47,838 bases of DNA from assembly GCA_009103225.1 (NCBI GenBank), contig RHPI01001037.1, positions 494,493 to 542,330 of the forward strand. Direction: 5' to 3'. Positions 38,640-47,838 of this stretch are shown piece after piece. This stretch comes from Chlorokybus atmophyticus. Taxonomy: Eukaryota; Streptophyta; Chlorokybophyceae; Chlorokybales; Chlorokybaceae. The notes under the pieces are model-generated. The model was not told the origin of the DNA, searched no databases, and saw only the letters and a program-made list of their open reading frames with translations. A program made the position numbers and the translations under genes. Position 1 is the stretch's first letter. Every line of letters begins with the position of its first letter.

Positions 38640-39424
38640 TTGAACCATTTGTGGGTGCGCCGCAGGGCAGGCCAGAGACACAGCAACAACACCAAGTTCT
38701 TTACAGCTGCATGCTTGACAGAGTTGTTGCAATACCCGATGTGTAACCTGTACGTGACAACTGCACATGACAGATTACACAGGCAGGCCATTGGAATCCC
38801 ATGGGTAACAGCGCGGGGGTCTACTTGGCAAACTTCTTCTACCTCAAGTCTAAGGAGCTCAGGTTTGTGCGTGCCCTCAAAGCCCTGCGCTGCATGGAAG
38901 TGTTGCGTGTGTGGTGTTGCTCAATTGTACGCTATGTGGATAATTTCTGATCTAAGACATATCGGCATTTGAGGAAGTAATGTACACAGAAAAGTTAGTG
39001 TTGGCAGGTGGCCTGTATCCGCAGCAAACACTAACACACTTACCTAGTCTGCTGCTGGGACTGCCATTGACTTTCTTGAAATGACTACATTTCAAACAAT
39101 GACATTGGCTTGTGCTCCCAAGTGTACTGCAAACTAAATGATATCAAGAAGACGAGCACCACACCCTGTAACGGACATTGCCAAATCACTTAAGCTTGGT
39201 GTCATTGTCTCGCAATACATTGGATTCTTGAGATTGTGCACATACCGTTCACACTTTGTAGCAGAGATGGTGGCTCTACTGCATGCCATGCAACAGGAAG
39301 GCTATGCTAAGCACGCTGTGCTAGACAAACTACGTAGGTGGATGTACCGCCAGCAAGGAATGGTCGACGACGGGACTCACAAGTACATATTCCACCTGGT
39401 CTACATCAAGCACAACAGGTAGGT
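38640..39424 (+). pseudogene. Decayed reverse-transcriptase fragment of a retroelement
   Basis: In one frame (to about 38795) come FTAACLTELL, YVTTAHD and QAIGIP. The reading then shifts by one base to NSAGVYLANFFYLKSKEL and RYVDNF, ended by a stop. Further on (39138-39422) there is KLGVIVSQYIGFLRLCTYRS and a helical tail. Together these follow the order of a family of reverse transcriptases with a GIPMG...LAN...RYIDD core and an SQ(x)RL-type C-terminal block. The catalytic DD is DN here, and a frameshift and stops interrupt it, so it is inactive. No endonuclease, long terminal repeat or target duplication was found. Element class (LINE, Penelope-like or other) is unresolved. Confidence 0.6.
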
Positions 39425-42148
39425 GATGTAAGTGCGATGAGGTAAGCAGTGTGGTGAGCAGTGCATCTGCCCACATGTATGTCGCTGGTCAAATGCCCTT
39501 CATTGCTGCTGCAAATCGACTGTTTATGCATGTGCAGTTCTCATGCATACCTACTAAGTGCAGTACTGCAACGGACATTCGCTGTTGGGACTTCGGATTG
39601 CGCGATATTATACATGACTCATCATTGTACAGTCATGTGCTCTAATAGGGCGCATAACTGTACAATGATGAGTCATGTATGGCCTGTAGGCCATTAAATG
39701 GTCTGCAGGCCATACTTGACTGACGGTGGGATAAGGTGGGTCTTATACTAGCAGGTGTAAGACCCAGCAAAGTGTGGCGGCGCCATAACCATGCGAACAC
39801 CACACACAGTGGATGGGGGCCAAGTCGTTGTTCATGCGTCCTGGCTGGTCATGTCCGTTGCATTGTGAATGCTGCTGGTGGCTGGGCTCGGGGTCTAACC
39901 TCTACTCCTCTACACAACGCAGGTGATACACCTGCTGCCATACCACTGCATACCATACCGTGCTGCCTTTCCGTTTGACTTAAGGATCTCTAGAGACTAG
40001 TAGTTGTGGTTGCTGTTGTATTGTGTGAACTAAGTAACTCTGTCTTGGCCCCCCTTTGATTGCTTGTGCGCTTGCTTTGTGTGCATGGTTATTTCAGTTA
40101 CACTTACTTTTATGGAGTTTGCTATATAACCCTTGTGTGTTATGTAGTACGTGATATGTTAATGCACAGATTGCATGGCCGTAATACGACTTATACCCTA
40201 TGCACAGCACACCATTGTAAACACCACACACGATATGATAGCGATATAAACATCAATACGTACAACTGCACAACCCACTTTAACATCGGGCATATGCAAA
40301 CCAATGTCTAATAGCTTACCGCATGAAAGGGAGCCGGAGCAAAGGTCAGCAAGCAAGCAAGCAAGCAATACAAATAGTAGCAGTGTAAGACCAGCATGTA
40401 GCGCCCGCTATGCTCAACAGGCCTTGCGACCACTGCTGATAACCAGGGTGCCTGCTTACTCATATGTGCTATGCCTTGCTATCATACCCTGCCTGCCTGC
40501 TTGCCTACCCAAACCCTCCGCTCTGCAAGCACATAGCTAGAGCACATAAACATTGGTGGCTGCCTCTGTCTCTTGCGCTGTCGGCTTGTGTGCAAGAATT
40601 GCAAGGGGCATCAAATACAAGTCGTGCTTATAAGTGCTTTACATCTGCCATATTGGTCAACGTATGTAGCACAATTGCTATATGTATAGGCTTTTCAGTA
40701 ATATGTATGCTTAATAAACATTATGCACACATGAGCCACGAATGCAAGTGATGAAACCAAGGCAAGCGACTTTGCCCCCACATTTGCTTAATATAAGGCT
40801 AGCTTGATAATGACATAGCAACACACATGTTCGACTCATATAAGGCCCGTCGCGTAACCGCCTACACGTGAGGGCTGCGCAAATGGAGCTGCAGTCGTTT
40901 ATTGAGGCACAGGCTGTGTCACAAACCCTGACACTACAAAGGTGGCGCGATTGGCCGCTCACAATACAACACTCTCCACCGCGCCCCTTATGCTGCTGCT
41001 GCGGATGTGCCATATACGAGCCTGTTGCTGCGTGCCTGCCTCGACTGCTGGCAGCCTACCGCGCTTCTGATGCTGGCCTTCTTGTTCAGGTCGACTACTT
41101 GCTCATGCTATCTGTTATGCCATGCTGCCTGCTTCTCCGCCCTACTGCATGCACATAGCTAGTGCACTCTGTTAGGCCATGCCCCTCCTTCCCTTAATTG
41201 TAATGCCTTGCTGTCCGTGACCGCGCTTGTGTGCGCTCATGCATGTTTTGCATCTGTATCATTGAAAAGGCTATACATGTGTTGTGTATATCGATGTTTC
41301 GGGGCTCTGTATATTTTACATACCATGGTTGGTTGAGAAGTTCGAATGTCGTTTTGCTTGCTTGATAAATTCACCTAGCAAACCTTTTACGTAAAGTTTT
41401 ACGTGATTTCCTCTGCGCGGGTGGACTGTGCCTGCTTGTACATTGACATTCCGAATGTGGCACATTAGTAAGCTTACGATACAATGGCATGGTGTGAGGC
41501 TCAAGGCGGATACCGTGTATGTATATATGTGTATATATATATATATATACACACACACACATTTATGTAAAATGATTTGTGCCGGTATGTGCTTGTGCGT
41601 GTGGTGGTCTATGTAATTGGTGTTGATAGGCATGGTAGATGATGAGAATTGAACACTTGCGCGTTCACGGTACCGTGAAGCCACGAAGTTTCGTAACAAA
41701 AACTTATTTTCGAGGGCAATTTACGAAATTTGAGTTAACTTCCGGCGGCTCAGCTAAAGCATTCCTATGATGATAGGATGCATACGTGAGGGGAGGGGGG
41801 AGTGAACCAATTACTTTGGCGGAGCTTTTTATCTTTTCTAATGAACATTAGGAGCACTACGGTAACACTGGCACCAGTAGTAAGAGAGGGTTATAATCAC
41901 ATGATGCTTGAGGGCCTCAATCGCAGCAGAAGCGTGCTCGTCACGTTATGCCACGCATGCAACATTTCAACAAAGGACCTTGCGGCGTTTCTAGGGTTTG
42001 CGCTGCTCACAATACCGCGTTTCACGTGATATATGCGCTGACGGTCTGGCGGCGGCGGCAGTGGAGGTGGCGGCGGCGGGGTTGCAAGGAGCGGTGTTGG
42101 GGTCGCGGCGGGCGTCTTGGAAGCTTGTTACACAGCCGGCTGCGGCGC
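39425..42148. other. Gene-poor region upstream of TIM44
   Basis: About 2.7 kb. It contains a perfect 23-bp inverted repeat (39611-39679) with a second hairpin beside it, an AGCA run (about 40348-40368) and a TA/CA microsatellite (about 41520-41562). An open frame at 40868-41158 has no recognised domain. GC rises sharply after about 42050, which probably marks the TIM44 promoter and 5' UTR. Confidence 0.5.
39611..39714. repeat. Perfect 23-bp inverted repeat plus adjacent hairpin
   Basis: Arms at 39611-39633 and 39657-39679 are exact inverse complements, separated by 23 bases. Directly after, TATGGCCTGTAGGCCAT (39679-39695) pairs with ATGGTCTGCAGGCCATA downstream with two mismatches. The pair of hairpins lies just downstream of the reverse-transcriptase remnant. 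It could be part of that element's end or an independent short inverted-repeat element. Confidence 0.75.
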
Positions 42149-45032
42149 ATGTCGGCCCCCGCGCGGTCCGCCTCCCGCCTGCGCGCCCGCGCGTCGTCGT
42201 CTCTGCGAGCTGCACGCCACAGGGCAGAGGTGCGAAAAGCGCGCTAACCCAAAGTTACATGCAGCTGAACCCTCGCTTTGAGCTGTATGGTTTGCGGCGT
42301 AGCATTGGTAACTCATCAGCAGCATGGTTGCAATTGTGCTGTTGAGAGTCACTGTCTTACAGCTTGGTGTTTCAGCTACTTTATACTTGTGCGTAAGCCC
42401 AGCTCAGTTATGCTCAGCCATGTGCAGAATCCACTAGCAAAGCATAGTTGGAGGCGTGCAAGCTTGCATTGCCACATGCTCAAGGAAACATTATTTCAGT
42501 ACTATTGCCATTGCAGCGAAAATGTGTTGCCGCATGTCAGTGAAAGGTTGCAACGCTTGGTGCAGGCCGCAACATGGCAAGCCTCCGCTGCTGCCTCTTC
42601 AAGCGGCAGGCAGCATGCGCAGGCCGCTGGAAGCCAGAGCCGGGAGATGAGCTTCGTCTCAGAGTTTATGAAGCGGGTGCGCGGAGGTGTTGAGTCAAAC
42701 CCGGAGCTCAAAAAGTCAGTTGAGGAGTTGCGTGAGCAAACAGAAAAATTCAAGCGAGAGACTAGCGAGTTTGCGAAGAAGGCCGCGCAGGCCACTGATG
42801 GTGTCAGCCAGCGCGCACGTCAGGTGCTTGTTCGCGTAATTGCTTGGTCGTTTGTTAGTCCTTTCAACACACACTTGCATCTTTGTGTGCGTTGTGCCTT
42901 AAGGCGACATTTTCACTCATCAATGGTTGGGTGATTAGGTTGCATGCGAACGCATTGACAGTTACATCTCATTGGCATCATGTGTGTGTAGCTTTCTCAT
43001 GGTGCACAAGTGTTCGGCTGTGAGTTGTGGTGGCTTTTTATGCTTAGGCAGCCACTCAAGTTGCTGAGCGCCTCGGGGAGGCAAAAAGTCAGGTCTCTTC
43101 AACGGTGCGAGAATCACTGTCAGAAGCAGAGAAGACGGAAACTTACAGTAGGGTATGTGTGTGTCGGCAGTCATTTGCATGCCATTGGCCAAAAAAAGTT
43201 TTGCTCATTGACAAAAATACCAACTGTGTGTGGCAGCTGAAAGAAACTGTGAGCGCATTCAAGCCAGGGAAGGCAGCAGAGCAGGACACATCAGGGAAAC
43301 CGCAAGCGCAAGCGCAAGCTGAGTCAACGCAACATAAGGCTGAAGGTCCGTGTCTGCATTGGCTGCGAACACCATAATCTTGGCTGCAGTTTGCACGCCC
43401 ATGTACGCAATCTTTGACCGACCATCTTAGCAAAGCCCACTCACAACTGTACTTGTTAAGAAGCGGAAGGTAGTGCTGCTGGAGCACAAGGCGATGCAAG
43501 CACATCGGGATCAGCACAGGAGGTATGTTGGTTGTGTCGCTTGCTTTGGTGGCGGGCTGCAATTGACAGCGTCAGTGATGATGTTTGCAGAGCACGTGGC
43601 AGCGGATTAGAGCGCAGCCGGTCAAGCAAACACTAACAGACTTTTTTCTAGTAGTAAAAGCTGAGCTGGATTTGCTCATAAAGCCCACACCTCCGCGCAG
43701 CAGGTGCAGATGCTGGTCAAGTGTGGAACGTGTGTTGTAGCTGTGTGTATGTTGAAACAACGATGAAAGGCAGGAAGGATGTTGTTGAGGTCACCTGTTG
43801 TATTGTTGCGTGCAGCGGTACTTATGCTGGCCCGGCTGGTGCCTCATCAGCACTTGTCCCAGTGAGGAAAAAAGAGTCCGCATGGCAAAAGCGCTGGGGT
43901 TCATTCCGCGATCAGGTGCGTATTGTGCACATGTGATCAACGGTGTCAACTCCCAGCATTGTCAAATGCGCATGCTGCAGCAGCCTCATGTCATCGCGTT
44001 GTCAACTGCGGTTTCAGGCTGCCACGAATCCGCTCTTTCAGCGGCTGTTCACCATCAACAGCAAGGTGCTGGACCGCGGCAAGGGGTTTGCTGACGACTT
44101 GCGTGATCGGTGGGAAACCAGCGACAGCCCTATTGTCCACTCTATTCAAGACATGCAGGTAACGCAACAAGGTGGATGATGGTCGGTGTGCATAGTCACT
44201 GGGAGCGGTCTATTCCAGCAATTATGCCAGCGCTTATGCTGTGCCCTGCAGGACAAGTTGTTTGGCGAAACGGACACAGCCATTGCTATGAAGGAGATAC
44301 GGCGCCGAGAACCGTGCGTGACTTGGCGATTCTGCTGGCGTGAGCAATGACCTTTTGCATCCTTTAGCTTTTCTGACCTTTGTTCCACTGCGCAGAGAGT
44401 TCTCCCTGCCCGAGTTTGTTTACCAGTTGAAAACAGAGATAGCCCCTTTGTTGCGGTCGTATCTAGAGGGCGACCTAGACACAATCAAGAAGTGGTGCAC
44501 TTCCGAGATGGTTTCTCGCATCACCTCAGAGGTAGAAGCTGGTTGTGATGGTGGTTCAAGCATGTGGCAACAGGAGCTGAGTTGCTGTTTCAGTGATGCA
44601 ATTCATCCGCTTCCATCAGGTTATGCTCTGGAAGCAAGAGGGTGCTGTCCCAGATTCGAGCATATTGAACGTTGGGGATGTGGAGTTGGCTGCAATCAAG
44701 CTGCAGGGTGGTGATCCACACATTGTGGTGCAGGTTTGTGACTGGCAGTTGTGCTACTTGCTGGCCTGGTGATACTGTGTTGCTTACTGTGCGCTTACCA
44801 TGTGTGTGTGCAGTTTGCTTGCCAGCAGATCAATTGCGTTCGCGACTTGCATGGAAATATCACGGAGGGTGCTGAAGACGATATCCAGTCAGTGTACTAT
44901 GCCTGGGCGCTGCGTCAAGACGTTGAAGAAGTGGAGGAGAAGCTGAGTGACACGGGCGAAACGTACACAGTGGTGAAACCCAAATGGAAGCTTCGCGACA
45001 TGGCCGTCCGCGCCATTCGCGCGACAATATGA
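42149..45032 (+). CDS. TIM44: Mitochondrial import motor subunit TIM44
   Basis: Peripheral inner-membrane protein that tethers mtHsp70 to the TIM23 channel in the matrix. Twelve exons: 42149-42229, 42566-42823, 43048-43152, 43237-43345, 43464-43522, 43591-43703, 43816-43915, 44018-44158, 44252-44313, 44396-44531, 44620-44733 and 44814-45032; 498 aa. The N-terminus (Arg, Ser and Ala, no acid for 26 residues) fits a matrix presequence. Then come SFVSEFMKRVRGG with a charged helix, an Ala/Gln-rich linker, NPLFQRLFTINSKVLDRG, PEFSLPEFVYQL and the C-terminal Tim44 domain (LEGDLDTIKKWC, CQQINCVRD, WKLRDMAVRAI). The start is the weakest point: exon 1 is chosen for its presequence and phase. An alternative begins at a later ATG in the frame open from 42278. 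Exon 6 (43591-43703) has no family match but keeps the frame. Confidence 0.88.
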
Positions 45033-45490
45033 TGTGCTTCAGCATTGTGATGCTTCTAGTAGTTGGAGTTGGCATGTGTGGACAACATCACCTTTATAGT
45101 GAACTGGGCTGGTAATATTGCACGCTCATGGTATCAGATGCAAATGTGTTTGTTGCAGCTAGGATGGGTTAGAATGAGGTGTGCTGTCGTAGTGCTTGAT
45201 GCCAGCGTATGGCCTGTGCGCTGCAGCGTGCACAGGCCCTTACAGTGATGGAGGGAGCGGCGGCGGCGTTGGCAGTGGTGTCTGGCTGGACGCCCTTGCA
45301 GTCAGGACTGCAGGCCTTGGCCAAGGAGTGCGGCAGACAGCGGTGCTGAGCGAATGACGGGCGACAGGAGCAGGACGGCAGCAGGCGGCGTATTGCTGCG
45401 TCCGCGGCGTTTCGGGGAGTGTGGCGTGGTGGGGGTGACTCTGAGGCTGCGTGTGGTGCTTTGTGTTTTTTGTGGTGTGATACTGCTGTG

Positions 45491-46021
<531 letters not shown>

Positions 46022-46927
46022 NGTCAGCAGTAGGTTCTCACATCAGCGCTTGTGCAAACGCGTTGGCGAGTTACTCAGTGGCGTTGCTTGTACAGGTGAG
46101 GCCATTTTTCTTGGTTGTTGTCACGCTGCTACCAGGGCTGCTGGGCAAAGCGCCATGTGTGAACGGTTATACCTTGGCTGTTTGTGCTGCGTGGACTGCC
46201 TGGACTGCCAGACTGCTGAACCTCTGTAATGTCTACCTGCAAAAACAGCCCTACCAGTGTGAGCACTCCGTCTATTCTTTTTTTTGTGTGGGTTGGTGTG
46301 ACTCGGTGCTTGTGCACGCATATGTGATACATTCAATATGGCCTACACGTTGCACATGCGCCTGCATAGTCGATGTGACTACTACATGTAGGGTGCGTTG
46401 CGTGCAGAGGTTACCAGCAAGGCATGGCAGATTCGGCAAACTATCCGGCGGGGCAGCAATATTAGCCTGCATGCTGCTGAATAAAAGCAATACATTTGCG
46501 GAAATGCAACATACACACCTCTCTTGAGAGTGCGAGCTAAAGTGCAAGCTAAATTCGGAAGACTGCAAATATTCTGCAAGATTGCTTGTACAACAGCCTG
46601 TACACGCCGAGGGCAGGAAGCATTGCAAGATCACAGCTGCTGGCGGTACTAGAGTGCATAAGGGTTATGGTGCTGAAAGAACTGTTTGTCGAAGCTTATG
46701 GAGAGACTAGGCGCAGGTAATGTACACACATCACTTTCACTTATACAGCTGGTTGTCGACATGCAGAAAACGACTGCAATTGTTCGACGATGTCATTATG
46801 GCCCTTGCACCAACATCACTTGTTACCATCGTGCATGCTATTAAGAATAGAGAGTGCCAACATTGTTTGATTGACATATATCACAAAGAGCGTTCTGACC
46901 GACGCAGTACTCCAACAACTTCATGGC

Positions 46928-47075
46928 TGACTACCTGTCAACTACTGGACACGCACGAACACATTCATACTCAACTAGCAACAAGCATGTGTAGCCATCA
47001 ACTGACTACCCGTCAACTACTGGACACGCACAAACACACATTCTAAACTAATAACAAGCGTGCGTAACCATCAAC
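46928..47075. repeat. Two tandem copies, period 75 bp
   Basis: TGACTACCTGTCAACTACTG at 46928 recurs from 47003 with scattered changes, both copies ending CCATCAAC. It is non-coding and lies about 70 bp beyond the stop of the minus-strand wall-protein gene, so it may lie in that gene's 3' flank. Confidence 0.85.
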
Positions 47076-47142
47076 TGGGAAACGCTTCAGCGTCACACAA
47101 GGGGGTGAGTGCACGCGCAAGAAGCAAAAACAAGGGTTGTGC

Positions 47143-47838
47143 TTAGCAGCTGCCAATGTCACAGTACTCGGTGTAGCATTGCGAGACGTAATCCGCGGCG
47201 CTGCTGGATGGCTGCACAGTACAAAGCAGCAAATTCAAGTTAGCAGCAGAGAAGAAAAGTAGGCCGCATGTGCTCACACTCACAATATGTGACACAAGCA
47301 ATGAGTTGAGCAGAGGCACTCACCGTGAAAGAGCATTGCCAGAAGAACGCCGCCGGAGCCTCATTGGTGCCAATGGCTGACTTGAACTGCGCGATGACTT
47401 GAGCCACGGAGTACGGGTAGGGCTTCACGCCCAGAGCCTGATTGGCGGGCGTGACGGTCTGCCTGGCAGCGTTGAGCAGCGCCGTCACGGCAAACCGAAG
47501 AAACTGGTCGGCATTATTGTTCTCAGCCCCGCTGAGTGTCTGCATAACCACACCGTTCGTGCCCAATCCCAACCCGTAGCGCGTGTAGCACGTGTCTCCA
47601 ACGGCGCACTGGAACGCGCTCACGACGGTGGTACCGCCAGCGAGCAACGTGCCATACACGTATGGCGCGGGCCACTTGCACGCCTTGCCGGCGTTCTTCC
47701 ACGTGCCCGGCGAGCACGACTGCACGCCGTTCAACTCCGGGTGCGGCCCATTGAAAGAGAAGGGCTTTGGCGGAGGGGGAGGCGGAGAAGACCGAGGAGG
47801 AGGAGGTGAGGGAGGAGATGGTGGAGGGGGTGAGGGAG
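47143..47838 (-). CDS. Wall-protein paralogue, 3' part only (WKN domain), cut by window end
   Basis: Two exons are visible on the minus strand: 47838-47324 (5' side outside the window) and 47211-47143, ending TAA. From the window edge the frame gives a Pro/Ser-rich hinge, then PHPELNGVQSCSPGTWKN, CKWPAPYVYG, LLNAARQTVTPANQA, YPYSVAQVIAQF and the same last exon end, CYTEYCDIGSC. It matches the C-terminal half of the gene at 29366-30881, including the position and phase of the last intron. The hinge here is interrupted by Ser and Arg, unlike the pure proline run there. The N-terminal Ole e 1-like half would lie beyond the window and is not seen. Confidence 0.85.

Noticed and set aside
42278-42565. 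Alternative TIM44 start in the continuous frame upstream of exon 2
   Set aside because: It lacks a presequence-like leader, while the exon at 42149-42229 encodes one and joins in phase; kept only as an alternative.
46063-46527. 154-aa plus-strand ORF after the CT tract
   Set aside because: No recognisable domain, Cys/Val-rich random composition, and adjacent to an assembly join.

Overview
The window is nuclear DNA from a photosynthetic eukaryote of the green lineage, most likely a chlorophyte (green) alga. The evidence is a plastid-type (AMY3-like) alpha-amylase, a plant/algal GDP-mannose-type nucleotide-sugar transporter, an Ole e 1-like domain joined to a polyproline hinge as in algal/plant wall proteins, many short introns (about 50-420 bp) and mid-range GC. 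The species is not identifiable by eye. There is no bacterial signature. I built every gene model by joining exons whose splice sites and reading phases agree. Eight full-length models have total lengths divisible by three, though in two of them (MRE11 and TIM44) a boundary or the start is tentative. All lengths below are from those models.

Layout. 1-1510: AT-rich non-coding sequence. 1511-3779 (-): nucleotide-sugar transporter, 7 exons, 354 aa. 5115-9415 (+): MRE11 nuclease, about 18 exons, about 760 aa. 9416-13221: long gene-poor stretch with a 266-base N gap, a 113-bp-period duplication and a MITE-like element. 13222-15587 (+) and 17566-19902 (-): tail-to-tail pair of paralogous secreted/membrane proteins (signal peptide, EGF-like module, GH43-like beta-propeller, C-terminal membrane span). 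About 21876-26342 (+): a long coiled coil fused to a complete alpha-amylase domain. 26343-29365: gene-poor repeats. 29366-30881 (+): Ole e 1-like/polyproline/WKN-domain extracellular protein. 31916-34829 (-): RNA polymerase II CTD-interacting-domain (CID) protein with an arginine-rich tail. 35167-37904 (+): WDR55-like WD40 protein. About 38640-39424 (+): decayed reverse-transcriptase fragment. 42149-45032 (+): mitochondrial import motor subunit TIM44. 47143-47838 (-): 3' end of a second Ole e 1/WKN-type wall protein, cut by the window end.

Functionally this is a mixture of housekeeping genes (DNA repair, ribosome biogenesis, mRNA processing, mitochondrial import, Golgi sugar supply) with two small local families of cell-surface or wall proteins, each family present as a pair in inverted orientation. 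The most unusual single gene is the amylase with about 470 residues of coiled coil, built from ten consecutive exons that are all symmetric phase 0. Assembly is imperfect: one N block and two single-N joins directly after a 126-base poly-C run and a 529-base CT run.
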